Shown: positions 7,863 through 16,277, numbered from the stretch's first letter. The stretch is DNA of 41,038 nt from Hadesarchaea archaeon (GCA_030615805.1 JAUWYN010000001.1:1-41038), one strand, 5' to 3'. Translations and numbers: made by a program. The notes: generated by a model not told the origin, from the sequence alone.

Positions 7863-7865
7863 TCA

Positions 7866-8657
7866 CTATCCTGCCCTGTGAAATTCTCCTTTCCCACCTG
7901 CCTTTTTCACGGCTACGATGGCCCCCTCAACCGCCTTCTGCATCGCGCTCTCGGCTGCTTTATAGGAAGGGGCAGTGACCTCGATGCGATACCGCGGCGA
8001 GCCCACGTAATAGAACTCCACGTCGATCTCGTTTCCCTTCGTAGAATCGCGGGCGTCTATCATGGCTGATTTTACCACTTCAACACCCTCAGAGGAGGAG
8101 CAGCTCAGATCGATGTATCCAACGACCTCATAAGACGGTGGCTCGACAGCGGAAGCCGCGACCTCGCTGAGCGCGTCCACCCAACGCCGCTCCTTGATCA
8201 CATCAGCTAGGGTATCCTTATCCTTCGCAGCTGACTCGAGTGCTGAGTAGAGATCACCAAATTTGTCCTGCAGCGCAAAGCCTACCTCCTCGTAGGCTTC
8301 GTCGAGACTCTTTTCAAGCTTGCCCGCCGCCAGCTCGAGGAGCTTCTCGGCCCTCTGCTCCCGTTTCAACTGCTGCGCCTTCCACCGACGTTCGCTATCC
8401 TTGACCCTGCGAAGCGAAAGATCGACGTGCTCTCGTTTCGGATCCACGGCCAAAACTTTGCATACTGCCTTTTGTCCCTCTCGAACGTGATCACGAATGT
8501 TTTTGATCCATCCCGAAGCGACCTCCGATATGTGGACCATTCCCTCCTTCCCGCCGTATTCATCGAGCCTCATGAATGCGCCTTGGGCGAAAACCTTCGT
8601 CACCGTGCACATGACGAACTCATCGATGGTTGGCCATTCCGACTTGCGCCTTACCAA
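7866..8657 (-). CDS. eif2a: Translation initiation factor aIF2, alpha subunit
   Basis: With the beta and gamma subunits it delivers initiator Met-tRNA to the small ribosomal subunit. The 263-residue sequence has an N-terminal S1/OB domain (about 10-85; V-M-C-T-V-T-K-V-F-A-Q-G-A-F and M-V-H-I-S-E-V-A), a helical middle domain, and a C-terminal alpha-beta domain that binds the gamma subunit. Start is TTG at 8657 with GGAGG 7 nt before it. It is part of the eL42-eS27-aIF2a-Nop10 operon. Confidence 0.95.
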   Translation of the reverse strand: MVRRKSEWPTIDEFVMCTVTKVFAQGAFMRLDEYGGKEGMVHISEVASGWIKNIRDHVREGQKAVCKVLAVDPKREHVDLSLRRVKDSERRWKAQQLKREQRAEKLLELAAGKLEKSLDEAYEEVGFALQDKFGDLYSALESAAKDKDTLADVIKERRWVDALSEVAASAVEPPSYEVVGYIDLSCSSSEGVEVVKSAMIDARDSTKGNEIDVEFYYVGSPRYRIEVTAPSYKAAESAMQKAVEGAIVAVKKAGGKGEFHRAG

Positions 8658-8670
8658 TTGAACGCCTCCC

Positions 8671-8850
8671 TCACTCCACCTCGCCGAGAATCGTAACTTT
8701 TATCTCCGCCTTCCCCCCGCGCGGCACCGCGAGCGTCTTGCTGCACACCTTACATCTGACGACGGAGCTAACATGGCTGTACACCAACTGTTCGTTCCCG
8801 CAATCACTGCACCTGACCCTCAAAAACCTCGAACGCTGTTTTTCCGGCAT
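8671..8850 (-). CDS. rps27e: Small ribosomal subunit protein eS27
   Basis: A 59-residue zinc-ribbon ribosomal protein with two Cys pairs (C-S-D-C-G-N-E and C-K-V-C-S-K-T) and the conserved F-L-R-V-R-C start and P-R-G-G-K-A-E-I middle. It lies 8 nt after eL42 and 13 nt before aIF2-alpha on the same strand, the standard archaeal arrangement. It was found by translating the minus strand between the two larger genes. Confidence 0.96.
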   Translation of the reverse strand: MPEKQRSRFLRVRCSDCGNEQLVYSHVSSVVRCKVCSKTLAVPRGGKAEIKVTILGEVE

Positions 8851-8858
8851 TTCCCCAC

Positions 8859-9137
8859 TTACTCCTCAAACTTCACACTCTTCGCCCTGAAACCGCGGTG
8901 GGGGTGGGATTTCCTGCAGACGTTGCACTTGAGCATCAAGACGACTTTTTTTGCCGTCTTTGCAAATTTCTTCTGCTCAGACCTCGGCTGGCTGCCATAA
9001 CCGGACGTGACGCGCCCGAACTGACGCTGCCCCCAGCTCAACGGGCGGGCGGGGCGTTTTTTTAGCTGAGAAACGCTATGCTCCGTGTGCTTCCTACAGG
9101 ACGGGCAATAGGTGCGGAGTTTTTTTGGGATTATCAT
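8859..9137 (-). CDS. rpl44e: Large ribosomal subunit protein eL42 (L44e)
   Basis: A 92-residue basic zinc-binding protein near the ribosomal E site. C-P-S-C-R-K-H-T near the N terminus and C-N-V-C-R-K-S-H near the C terminus form the zinc ribbon. Start placed at the ATG at 9137 (M-I-I-P-K-K-L-R-T-Y-C), where eL42 proteins normally begin. A longer in-frame reading to 9221 would run into the gins51 3' end. The 49-nt gap to gins51 shows no clear promoter. Confidence 0.95.
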   Translation of the reverse strand: MIIPKKLRTYCPSCRKHTEHSVSQLKKRPARPLSWGQRQFGRVTSGYGSQPRSEQKKFAKTAKKVVLMLKCNVCRKSHPHRGFRAKSVKFEE

Positions 9138-9186
9138 ACAATCTCTCGAAAAACTTCGGCCTCTTCCCCAAAAAGGGTATCGCCGA

Positions 9187-9738
9187 CTAAACCTTGACCT
9201 CAATTTTTCTCGCGAGGCCATGATTCACCATGAGCTCGGCGCTGCGCCTCGGCAGGCTGGTTATCTCGCCTTTCTTGAACGGTCCATATTGTCGGAGGTC
9301 GTCGCCGACTATGGGTGGAACCTCGGTCTGCACGATCAATAAAACATTTGTTATCTCGCGAGGCGCCGCGAGCTCCGTCTTCCCAGTCATCGTTGAGGAG
9401 ACGAACTCGGTGTAAAGTTTCTCCAGGCTCTGCCTTATCTCGCTGAATGCGTAGCGCTCGCGTTCCAACAGGGGGGCCGGCAGCCTCCCCTGAGCTATTT
9501 CATCTATGCCTTTAAACACTCGAGAGAGGTGGATCTCCTGTACCATCCAAAACACGTTTTGGAGTTCCTCCTGCAGCAACTCCCCCCGCAGGGATTCGCT
9601 GTGCTTGAGCTCGAAGTTCAGCTGCGCCACGTATCTGGCTGCATTTTGGTAGAATTCGTCTGGAATCTCCACGAGCTCGCGTGAAGTTTTTTCAGCCAGC
9701 CACACCTGCTTCACGTCCTCATACGAAAATTCAGCCAT
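9187..9738 (-). CDS. gins51: GINS complex subunit Gins51 (Gins15)
   Basis: Part of the archaeal CMG-like helicase complex with MCM and the GAN/Cdc45-like protein. The 183-residue protein has the A-domain first (about 1-110; I-P-D-E-F-Y-Q-N-A, then helices ending L-L-E-R-E-R-Y-A-F) and the small B-domain last (E-V-P-P-I-V-G-D-D-L-R-Q-Y-G-P-F-K-K-G-E). This is the AB order that defines Gins51. ATG 9738 overlaps the PriS stop (TGATG). It is followed by ribosomal genes, a classic archaeal primase-GINS-translation linkage. The partner Gins23 is at 26798-27394. Confidence 0.9.
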   Translation of the reverse strand: MAEFSYEDVKQVWLAEKTSRELVEIPDEFYQNAARYVAQLNFELKHSESLRGELLQEELQNVFWMVQEIHLSRVFKGIDEIAQGRLPAPLLERERYAFSEIRQSLEKLYTEFVSSTMTGKTELAAPREITNVLLIVQTEVPPIVGDDLRQYGPFKKGEITSLPRRSAELMVNHGLARKIEVKV

Positions 9739-10694
9739 CAACGTCCACGCTCACGTACAAATTTCGGGACTGCGTCTTCCAGCTTGAAACACCCCATATC
9801 TCGCACAAGCATACATTTCATGCTGACGCCGGAGTGTAGGCTCGAGGGCAAACGCAAGATGCGCTTTGTGTCTATTGTGACCTTCCCATCTGTGAACTCC
9901 GAGTTCAGCCTAACCAAAAATTCCAAGAGTTGCCGAAAGGTCTTTGGGCCAAGCCCTCCAAGCGTGGAAAGCTCATCCAATTTTCCCCTGCGTATCATAC
10001 CTAGAACCCTCTCCTTCTCTGCCATGAGCTTTTGGACCACCGACTTTCTTAGTCCACGAGCTTTCGAAAGCCGCTGTTCGTCCACCCCCTCAAAGGTCCG
10101 CGCGAGGCGCTCCCTGAACACCTTAGAATAGCCGAGCGCCATCGTGACATCGGTTGGAATCACGCCACCGGTGATGTACTCAACGATTTGGGCCCGCTCG
10201 GTCTGCTCCAGCGTCATTATCGCGTCGTCGATTACTCGGATGTGAAAGCCGCGGCCGGAATATGCAAAGTTAATGTTGCGCAGCCCCAGGTCCTTGCTCA
10301 GAGTTTCAGCAAACTCCATCGCGATCCGACGGGCCTCATCGATGCATCGTTCACAAACGCTCCCGGGGGCACAGCCACAACTCTTCAAGGGGAGGTCCTT
10401 TGCGTCGATGTCTAAAGCAAGTTCGGATTTCATCCACCCCTTCCGCATCGACGGTTGCTCGTAAAGCGCGACGCTGGCGAATACGGAATAGGGAGCCCTG
10501 TTCTGTAAATACTCCGCCAGCTGCTCGACTGTCATGAACTGATTGTACCTGTGGCTCGGCCCTGTGCCATCCAGATCGAACCCGAACTCGCGGAGTGAGA
10601 GGGTGTGCAGGATGAAATCGGGCAACTCGCGTTTGTTCCATTCTTCAGAGTAAAATTGCCTTCGCTCCTCGAGGGTTGCTTCATGCATTTCCAT
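9738..10694 (-). CDS. priS: DNA primase catalytic small subunit PriS
   Basis: Synthesises replication primers as the catalytic half of the PriSL dimer. At 318 residues it is slightly short for the family. The metal-binding D-x-D lies in A-L-D-I-D-A-K-D, followed by a Cys/His knuckle (C-G-C ... C-E-R-C). Motif II is S-G-R-G-F-H-I-R and motif III S-S-L-H-S-G. ATG 10694 is chosen because it follows the PriL stop by 1 nt and has GGTGGG just upstream. A GTG at 10703 (three residues longer) is possible. Coupled to priL and gins51. Confidence 0.95.
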   Translation of the reverse strand: MEMHEATLEERRQFYSEEWNKRELPDFILHTLSLREFGFDLDGTGPSHRYNQFMTVEQLAEYLQNRAPYSVFASVALYEQPSMRKGWMKSELALDIDAKDLPLKSCGCAPGSVCERCIDEARRIAMEFAETLSKDLGLRNINFAYSGRGFHIRVIDDAIMTLEQTERAQIVEYITGGVIPTDVTMALGYSKVFRERLARTFEGVDEQRLSKARGLRKSVVQKLMAEKERVLGMIRRGKLDELSTLGGLGPKTFRQLLEFLVRLNSEFTDGKVTIDTKRILRLPSSLHSGVSMKCMLVRDMGCFKLEDAVPKFVRERGR

Positions 10695-10695
10695 T

Positions 10696-11967
10696 TTACC
10701 CACCCGCGCCTGACCTCGCGTGCTCGAATAACCTTCTAAAGTAATAGGTGAGCGGATTCTTTATCTTACGACAAAGCTCATCCGGATCGCAGAGCGGTGC
10801 GGCCGACAGCAGTATTTTCGAGCAATTCGGTACACGGTACCATTTCGATTTTCCGCTGCTCTCTAAGCGGGGCTCGGTCGTCATTCCGAACCCGAGATGG
10901 TAGTAAATGTTCGCCTTTTCTTGGGGTTGATCCTTGAAAAACGGGGGTTTGCATCGCTCGGCCGCATCGAAGATTGGCGCCGCAATCTCATCCCGAATGA
11001 CCGAAATGTCCCTGATGAAATCACCGATTCGGTTGGCGGCCCTGCCTGAGGGAGAAGCACGCGCATACGAGAGAAATGAAGTCAACAGGACGGTGATCGC
11101 GTAGTTCCTCACCCCGGAGCCGACCCCACCTATAGCTATCTTCACGCATGGGGGGAAGAACTCTAGGCGAAGCTTTCCTTCCGGCACGCGCGCAAACCTC
11201 TCGCGAAGCCCGAGCTCTGGAGGCAAAAGTGATGATATGTGTTCGCCAACTTCGGTAAGCCGCTTGGATGGTGCCCCGATGTCGGAGAAGCGCTCGTATA
11301 CCGATGCCACGTATTCCTCGGTTCGCACGGCTATGAAATTTGAAAAGAGGTCCCAGAGATCGCGGGGGGTGATTACCGCCCTCCCGTTCACCAGGTAGAG
11401 CTTCGTTAGTTCAGCGCGTCGATGCCTGAGCAGGGGTGCAAGGTCCGTCCAGCGCACCGCATACCTTGGTAAATACTGTGGAAGTAGGCGGTCGTCTATG
11501 GTCTCTATGCCGTCCTCCGCGAGGCGTCGGTCGCGCATCTTGTAGAGGTCCTCCCGCGGAATCTCCACGCCACCGAGCTTGACCCCATCTCCACCCTCCA
11601 GCTGGATGAGCTTGATCGAACGACTAACCACGTCCAAGCACAAATCCTCGTGACCGCGCTTGAAAAGGTCGTACATGCGATACTTGATTGTTTCCTTGGT
11701 CGCGTCACTTATCAGGCGGGCCTCGCGTGAGTAAGGGTACGACACTGCTGCCACTCCCTGACACATGAGGTAAAAGGAGAGCACATCAGCCCGAATTGTC
11801 CCAGCGTCGGGCCCGACCACCATGTCCTTGCTCGACCACTTCACGCGTGCGATGGCTCGATCGACTATTTCCTGTGGCATCGAATCCAGTGGGGGTGATG
11901 TCTCCACCAGCTTCTTTGCCTCCGCTGCAAATGGATCTAGCGTTGACACATACTCGGGAACGATCAA
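10696..11967 (-). CDS. priL: DNA primase regulatory large subunit PriL (Fe-S)
   Basis: The noncatalytic primase subunit; it carries a [4Fe-4S] cluster and helps initiate primer synthesis. It is 423 residues long, with a helical N-terminal half. The C-terminal half has four widely spaced Cys candidates: F-F-P-P-C-V-K, A-E-R-C-K-P-P-F-F, V-P-N-C-S-K and a following P-L-C-D-P-D. The start is TTG at 11967. A 72-nt gap separates it from pcn upstream, and priS follows directly. Confidence 0.92.
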   Translation of the reverse strand: MIVPEYVSTLDPFAAEAKKLVETSPPLDSMPQEIVDRAIARVKWSSKDMVVGPDAGTIRADVLSFYLMCQGVAAVSYPYSREARLISDATKETIKYRMYDLFKRGHEDLCLDVVSRSIKLIQLEGGDGVKLGGVEIPREDLYKMRDRRLAEDGIETIDDRLLPQYLPRYAVRWTDLAPLLRHRRAELTKLYLVNGRAVITPRDLWDLFSNFIAVRTEEYVASVYERFSDIGAPSKRLTEVGEHISSLLPPELGLRERFARVPEGKLRLEFFPPCVKIAIGGVGSGVRNYAITVLLTSFLSYARASPSGRAANRIGDFIRDISVIRDEIAAPIFDAAERCKPPFFKDQPQEKANIYYHLGFGMTTEPRLESSGKSKWYRVPNCSKILLSAAPLCDPDELCRKIKNPLTYYFRRLFEHARSGAGG

Positions 11968-12039
11968 GGCCCAGCCTCACCAACGGTTTATTCTTGAATA
12001 ATTTGGCGCCATCGCATTTAATCATTGGGGACGATAAAG

Positions 12040-12795
12040 TTATTCCGCCTCAATCCTCGGGGCCAACAAGAACCGTAGTCTGCCCTTACCCTCGGCGACC
12101 TGCAAGTCTAGCTGAATCGGCAGGTCCGTGCCCAAGTTGATGGTGATGATGTCCGATGGCCCCACTGCCTTTGCCATGTCGCTGAGATATTTTATGTTGA
12201 ACATCGCGTGCGCCGGTTGTTTGACGCTGAGCTTCGGCAGCGCCTGATCGCCCTTGCGCAGTCTGAGCTCGGAGGTGCCCTTATCGCTCTCAGCTGAAAG
12301 GAAAAATCCATCTTCACCCAATTCGAATTTTACGTTGTCTCCCACGATCTCGGCGTCCTTCAATCCGTCTTGGATCACCCCCGCTACCACATCGGCGGTC
12401 GCGGTGAACTGAAGCTTTGGCTCGGGCAACTCCGCCTCGCTTATATCAATGAGCGGCAAGCTGAGGCGCCTCGTCGATGCACCCTTGAACGTGAGGGTCA
12501 AACGATTTTTCTCTTCGTCGAGCTCGAGGGTCAGCTCATCCTCGGCCTTGGCGCGTGCAAGGATCTTGTTCATCTCGGTGAGACCTATGCCTAAAGTCAT
12601 TGGTTGCTTGACCTTGTACTCCTCGAACGCCGACGCCGGCAACTCGAAATCCAACAGCGCAACGTGCGAGGGGTCCATCGCCTTCATTTTGATGCCCTCG
12701 GGGGTGAACTTGAATGCCGCCTCGTCGATGAGGTTCACCATCGCACCCACGCATGTCTTCCAAGTCTTCGAATCCGCCATTCGTGCACTCACCAT
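12040..12795 (-). CDS. pcn: Sliding clamp PCNA
   Basis: Homotrimeric ring that tethers polymerase D, nucleases and ligase to DNA. The 251 residues match family length. Hallmarks: M-D-P-S-H-V-A-L-L-D-F-E-L, the interdomain segment near residue 120, and the C-terminal L-L-A-P-R-I-E-A-E. ATG 12795 follows the upstream stop by 1 nt with GGAGG 8 nt before it. An internal ATG (M-A-D-S-K) five codons in is also possible. Three other proteins in the window end in motifs that fit its binding pocket. Confidence 0.97.
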   Translation of the reverse strand: MVSARMADSKTWKTCVGAMVNLIDEAAFKFTPEGIKMKAMDPSHVALLDFELPASAFEEYKVKQPMTLGIGLTEMNKILARAKAEDELTLELDEEKNRLTLTFKGASTRRLSLPLIDISEAELPEPKLQFTATADVVAGVIQDGLKDAEIVGDNVKFELGEDGFFLSAESDKGTSELRLRKGDQALPKLSVKQPAHAMFNIKYLSDMAKAVGPSDIITINLGTDLPIQLDLQVAEGKGRLRFLLAPRIEAE

Positions 12796-12796
12796 T

Positions 12797-13150
12797 TCAC
12801 TTTGCCTCCTCGATCTCCTTTTCCAATTTTTTTACCTCACGTCTGACCTCCTCATACAATCCTAGGTCCAGCCCATCGACTTTCTGGACGATCTCGGCCC
12901 GCAGCTCGTGGGCACCGGCAACGTTCAGCGGCGTCCCGAACACCCTGACCCTCGAGCCTACCCCCACGCCCTCGACCACCGCTGGGTCATCGAAGACCAC
13001 GGTGAGGCGACCGGAGCCATCGTCGAGCATGAACTCGGCTTCCTTTTTATCAACAACCAGGCCAACCACCCTCACCTGCTCATCGCCTATTTTTATCTCG
13101 GAGATTTTTCTGCTTCTCGCCGGTCTTCTGCGCGGCCGAAGTTCCTCCAT
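12797..13150 (-). CDS. Small OB-fold protein upstream of PCNA
   Basis: A 117-residue protein with a basic Arg-rich N terminus (residues 5-14). An OB-fold follows (about 20-90: V-R-V-V-G-L-V-V-D-K-K-E-A-E-F-M-L-D-D-G, then V-R-V-F-G-T-P). It ends in a highly charged coiled-coil-like helix. The pattern resembles single-stranded-nucleic-acid-binding OB proteins such as RPA-related subunits, and its stop is 1 nt from the pcn ATG, so a replication or repair role is likely. The OB-fold reading is from sequence pattern; the exact family is not recognised. Confidence 0.7.
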   Translation of the reverse strand: MEELRPRRRPARSRKISEIKIGDEQVRVVGLVVDKKEAEFMLDDGSGRLTVVFDDPAVVEGVGVGSRVRVFGTPLNVAGAHELRAEIVQKVDGLDLGLYEEVRREVKKLEKEIEEAK

Positions 13151-13208
13151 GCTTAGATCTCCATTCTTTTATCATATCTCTCTTTTACGTTTTAATCCCA
13201 TCTCATGT

Positions 13209-13535
13209 TTATGAATATTCCCTCCAGGTGTGACCACACTTTGCGCAGCGATAGAACCGTGTCGTTGCTTCGTCTGCTGCACGTGTCTGCCGCAGCCACC
13301 AATAGGCTGTGTCGTGCCCGCATTTTGAACATTTGGCTCTGGTTGTCGGCAGCGCCGGTTTCGCCTCCTCTTCTATCACCGTTACCATCTCCTCCCTCTC
13401 GGCCGGTTTGACGACTTTGTACTCCTCCAATTTTGCCCCTTTTGTAGCATAACCACATGCATTGCAAACCAAAACTGGGCCCTCCTTGATTTGCTTGGGT
13501 AACATCAGGCCCCCACACTTCGGGCAGAACTGCAT
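13209..13535 (-). CDS. tfs: Transcription factor S (TFS), TFIIS/RPB9-like
   Basis: Rescues stalled RNA polymerase by stimulating transcript cleavage. The 108-residue protein has an N-terminal zinc ribbon (C-P-K-C-G-G ... C-N-A-C-G-Y) and a C-terminal one (C-S-K-C-G-H ... C-A-K-C-G-H-T-W). The catalytic acidic pair D-E lies in T-R-A-A-D-E-A-T-T-R-F-Y. That hairpin marks it as a cleavage factor, not a polymerase subunit. It starts 4 nt after the Nudix gene and precedes the OB-fold and pcn genes. Confidence 0.95.
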   Translation of the reverse strand: MQFCPKCGGLMLPKQIKEGPVLVCNACGYATKGAKLEEYKVVKPAEREEMVTVIEEEAKPALPTTRAKCSKCGHDTAYWWLRQTRAADEATTRFYRCAKCGHTWREYS

Positions 13536-13539
13536 GCAC

Positions 13540-13932
13540 TCACCTAAACCTCACATCTTTTAAAATTCGTGCATGATCGAAAGCAAGCTCGCGCCAAGGG
13601 ATGTGCTTGAAAATTTTTACGTCTCGAGCGTCGCTGCTTGCCCTTAACCTGCCGCCCGCCCGTCTTGCCGAAAAGCATACGCTGACGACGTGGCCTCGCG
13701 GGTCGCGCTTTGGATCTGAGTACACGCCCACGAGCTTCTTCAACTTAACTCTTAAACCTGTCTCCTCCCTCGCCTCGCGCGCCGCCGCGTCTTCGACCCT
13801 TTCGCCATAGCGCACGAAGCCGCCAGGCAAAGCCCACCTCCCCCTATATGGCTCATTCCTTCGCTTGATCAACACCACGCCCCCGGGGGTTCGGATGATG
13901 ACGTCGACCACAAGCATTGGGTGCCGCCTCAT
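13540..13932 (-). CDS. Nudix hydrolase, ADP-ribose pyrophosphatase-like
   Basis: Hydrolyses nucleoside diphosphates linked to another moiety. The 130-residue protein has a complete Nudix box: G-G-F-V-R-Y-G-E, seven residues, then R-E-A-R-E-E-T-G-L, matching G-x5-E-x7-R-E-x-x-E-E-x-G-h. The upstream W-A-L-P-G-G-F strand is typical of archaeal ADP-ribose pyrophosphatases, though substrate cannot be set from sequence. It lies 4 nt from both the signal peptidase and tfs genes. Confidence 0.88.
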   Translation of the reverse strand: MRRHPMLVVDVIIRTPGGVVLIKRRNEPYRGRWALPGGFVRYGERVEDAAAREAREETGLRVKLKKLVGVYSDPKRDPRGHVVSVCFSARRAGGRLRASSDARDVKIFKHIPWRELAFDHARILKDVRFR

Positions 13933-13936
13933 GCCA

Positions 13937-14491
13937 TCAGCTCCCCTGGAACCAGAGCGATAGGTGGCCGAGCTCCGGGATCACGAAAATTACCTTGCCC
14001 CTAATTTGTTCGGGTTTTATTGACCCCTCCACCGGCAAGAGCCCCGCATTGCCGTCTCCCTTCGTCGTTGACCGGGCCCCCCCGTTCTCGTTCCTTATAT
14101 CTACGACCCGGTGGACAAGCGGGAACCGTTGGCCCGTGTCAAACATTATTACGTCACCTATCGAGATCTCCGTGACGGAACCCACACCTTGGATGACGAG
14201 CATGTCTCCGCGCTCGAACCCGCCCTGAAGTGGAAATTGGTAGGAATTATCACCGCGCGTCTCAAAATATTCTCTCCAACTCTCATCGTCATGCTTCATG
14301 CTGTTGGACACGACCGCCATCCAGTACGTGTCGGTCCGCAGGGCCAAGACCAAGACGCCACTCACGCCAAAATAGAGGATTGCTAGAATCAAGATGAATT
14401 CCAGCACCTCTCGGACTATCTTGCGGCCAAATATCCTCGCTGCAAATCTTTTAACCACGCGTGACTTCTTCCGTAATTTTTTCCTTGGCAA
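13937..14491 (-). CDS. Signal peptidase I, archaeal/ER type (S26B)
   Basis: Membrane protease that removes signal peptides from exported proteins, such as the metalloprotease in this window. It is 184 residues: a very basic N terminus (1-27), one transmembrane helix (about 28-52; F-I-L-I-L-A-I-L-Y-F-G), then the catalytic domain. The nucleophile Ser is in V-V-S-N-S-M-K-H, the His in L-V-H-R-V-V-D, and the acidic residue in T-K-G-D-G-N-A. The His in place of a bacterial Lys defines the archaeal/ER class. TTG start, 1 nt after the DUF99 stop, behind GGGAGG. Confidence 0.93.
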   Translation of the reverse strand: MPRKKLRKKSRVVKRFAARIFGRKIVREVLEFILILAILYFGVSGVLVLALRTDTYWMAVVSNSMKHDDESWREYFETRGDNSYQFPLQGGFERGDMLVIQGVGSVTEISIGDVIMFDTGQRFPLVHRVVDIRNENGGARSTTKGDGNAGLLPVEGSIKPEQIRGKVIFVIPELGHLSLWFQGS

Positions 14492-14492
14492 A

Positions 14493-15098
14493 CTAGGCCC
14501 TCCCGTAACTTTCGCCGCGCACCATGGCTGTGGCGATTAAGTGCGCGACCCTCAACGGCTCTGGGATAAGGCTACGTGTCGAAGTCAATTTTACAACCTG
14601 CTCAACATCGGCACGTCTCATGCCGACGAACTGCACGCAAATGGGCGCCGCTCGACGTTTAGTCCTCACTGAATAAATCTTGCCTGAGCCCTTGACTACT
14701 TTCCACCGCTCGCGCCAGTTTGGAAGATGCTTAATTGCCTTCCTGACATCCACCATATTTGGTCGCTCCCTAGAGACGACAATCACCGGCAGACCTGTCT
14801 GTTTGAACACTGACTTGATGTCGAGAACATTAAAACCGGCAAAGGTCACGCCGTCCACCATCACTATTCTGAGCTGCCCCCGGTGGCGGCTTTGGTTGAT
14901 CATTCCGACCACCCGCTCGGTCACGTCAGTGCCGTCCTGCTCGATGGTGGTGCTCAAAACCCCGTCGAGCCATCTGCCCCCCCTGAAAACAACCCCTACG
15001 AGTGGGACTTTCCCTCCCGCACGCGGCTCGAATGGTCCGTCATCTATGCCGAGAATCCTTATCTCTGGCTTTATCCGCCAAAATTTGACTTTTTGCAA
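14493..15098 (-). CDS. DUF99 (UPF0215) protein, distant endonuclease V relative
   Basis: A 201-residue member of an archaeal family of unknown function with a predicted RNase H/EndoV-like fold. Visible family features are the opening I-L-G-I-D-D-G-P-F, then V-G-V-V-F-R-G, V-M-V-D-G-V-T-F-A-G-F-N and L-P-V-I-V-V-S-R-E-R-P-N. The repeated acidic residues on strand ends (D-D-G, D-G) are in positions suited to metal binding. Start is TTG behind GGGG. It sits between rpo11 and the signal peptidase gene. EndoQ elsewhere in the window handles hypoxanthine, so a nucleic-acid repair or RNA role is attractive but unproven. Confidence 0.82.
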   Translation of the reverse strand: MQKVKFWRIKPEIRILGIDDGPFEPRAGGKVPLVGVVFRGGRWLDGVLSTTIEQDGTDVTERVVGMINQSRHRGQLRIVMVDGVTFAGFNVLDIKSVFKQTGLPVIVVSRERPNMVDVRKAIKHLPNWRERWKVVKGSGKIYSVRTKRRAAPICVQFVGMRRADVEQVVKLTSTRSLIPEPLRVAHLIATAMVRGESYGRA

Positions 15099-15127
15099 CT
15101 CATGCCCCCGCGAGGAGCGTTCCGTGG

Positions 15128-15409
15128 TTATTTCTTGAACCCTCGCTGCAGCTGCTTCTGTAGCTCCTTCAACTGTTCCGCTACCCGTCCAGCCGCATCC
15201 GTGAGGGCGCGCTCGGGCGTCTTTCCCTTTTTTGTTTTCACGTAGAACTTGGGGGGTTCGGTGAGGGGATGTTCGATCGCATAGGATGCCGCAACGACGT
15301 GTTTGTCATCGCTCAGGGTCTTGCGCAGGAGGTTGCAGAGGGTGTGCTCCTCCCCCCTTACTTTTATCAGTAGGCTACCCTCACCCTTTTCGACGAGCTC
15401 AAGCTCCAC
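15128..15409 (-). CDS. rpo11: RNA polymerase subunit Rpo11 (RpoL)
   Basis: Small assembly subunit that pairs with Rpo3 like the bacterial alpha dimer. The 93-residue sequence has the conserved H-T-L-C-N-L-L-R-K-T-L motif and a following Y-A-I-E-H-P-L-T-E-P-P-K-F-Y-V strand. A long Gln/Lys-rich helix forms the C terminus. GTG start at 15409. It sits downstream of csl4 and a small unassigned gene, as in many archaea. Confidence 0.95.
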   Translation of the reverse strand: MELELVEKGEGSLLIKVRGEEHTLCNLLRKTLSDDKHVVAASYAIEHPLTEPPKFYVKTKKGKTPERALTDAAGRVAEQLKELQKQLQRGFKK

Positions 15410-15441
15410 AGCTACACCTTACCTAACTTGCCCGTGCCGAC

Positions 15442-15651
15442 TTATGAGGATTGCGGGATTTTGAGGAGCTCCCTTATCTTGCGCTCCAGCTCGCGGGCCT
15501 CATCCTTGGAGCCGAACACTTCTATCTTGAGTGCCCTAGGGCGTGACTCCGCCGCCAAGTCCACTTCCAGCTTTCCGAGCTCCTCCATCAGCGTGACAAG
15601 CTGGGAGGTGTCCTTCACCCGCACGTTGATGGTTCGCTTTCGTTTTTGCAT
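15442..15651 (-). CDS. Small conserved-type protein between csl4 and rpo11, unassigned
   Basis: A 69-residue basic/acidic protein with a predicted beta-alpha-beta pattern: T-I-N-V-R-V strand, a helix around L-V-T-L-M-E-E-L-G-K-L, a K-I-E-V-F-G strand, and a C-terminal charged helix. Its ATG overlaps the Csl4 stop (TGATG), so its synthesis should be coupled to the exosome subunit. A longer reading to 15765 is only an out-of-frame view of csl4. I do not recognise the family; size and shape recall small RNA-binding or Pcc1-like proteins, but that is a guess. Confidence 0.75.
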   Translation of the reverse strand: MQKRKRTINVRVKDTSQLVTLMEELGKLEVDLAAESRPRALKIEVFGSKDEARELERKIRELLKIPQSS

Positions 15652-16229
15652 CAAAGGGCTCCCTGGCGGTAATCGCTCGCGAGCTTCCTGAACTCTACAT
15701 TGCCACATTCTGAGCAGCGAAGTTTGGAATCCTCTCGCTCGAGCAGCGTGTGGCAGCGCGAGCACGCCGCCACGATCACGCCTAGGTCATCGCTAGCCGT
15801 CGAGAGCTGAACGGGCCCCCTGCGCGCGTTCAGGACCCGCGCGCGAACGATATCGCCAGGTTTGAACTGACGATGCATCTCCTTGACGTAACTGGTATGA
15901 ACCTGTGAGACGTGAATCGTGCCCGTGTTCGGAAGGGGGAGCTCCCGATCTTCGCGCCCACGCAGGACTCCTATGTAAATGTTCGCGCTCTGGTCCCTTA
16001 CATCCTCCACCCGCCCAACCACCACATCACCACTCTTCAGCGCCGGTGGGCCTAGAGCGCTGGAGAAGACCGAGATGTGCTTGGTTCGAACATCGACGAG
16101 CACCACTCCGGTACAGGAGGAATAGATCTTGCTATCCTCCTCGTATGCCCCATCGCCCGGGACGAACTCCTCCGCAGTTGCGAGGAAGTCTCCGGGAACG
16201 ACGAAATCGCCTGTTTTTATTTCTTCCAT
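15651..16229 (-). CDS. csl4: Exosome RNA-binding subunit Csl4
   Basis: Cap subunit of the archaeal RNA exosome that binds substrate RNA and recruits DnaG. The 192 residues show the three Csl4 domains: an N-terminal beta domain (about 1-60; P-G-D-F-L-A ... P-G-D-G-A-Y), a central S1 domain (about 65-150; G-D-V-V-V-G-R-V-E-D-V and G-D-I-V-R-A-R-V-L-N), and a C-terminal zinc ribbon (C-S-R-C ... C-S-E-C-G). It lies downstream of dph2, a recurrent archaeal neighbour. Confidence 0.94.
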   Translation of the reverse strand: MEEIKTGDFVVPGDFLATAEEFVPGDGAYEEDSKIYSSCTGVVLVDVRTKHISVFSSALGPPALKSGDVVVGRVEDVRDQSANIYIGVLRGREDRELPLPNTGTIHVSQVHTSYVKEMHRQFKPGDIVRARVLNARRGPVQLSTASDDLGVIVAACSRCHTLLEREDSKLRCSECGNVEFRKLASDYRQGAL

Positions 16230-16277
16230 GTTGGTTTCACCTTGACAACTAACCCAACCGAGTTTAAATTACTATCC

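Noticed and set aside
7699..7866. N-terminal extension of the PAC2-family protein
   Set aside because: This stretch encodes Nop10 in another frame with intact zinc and Cbf5-docking motifs.
15652..15765. N-terminal extension of the small gene after csl4
   Set aside because: It reads the Csl4 zinc ribbon out of frame; the ATG overlapping the Csl4 stop is the natural start.
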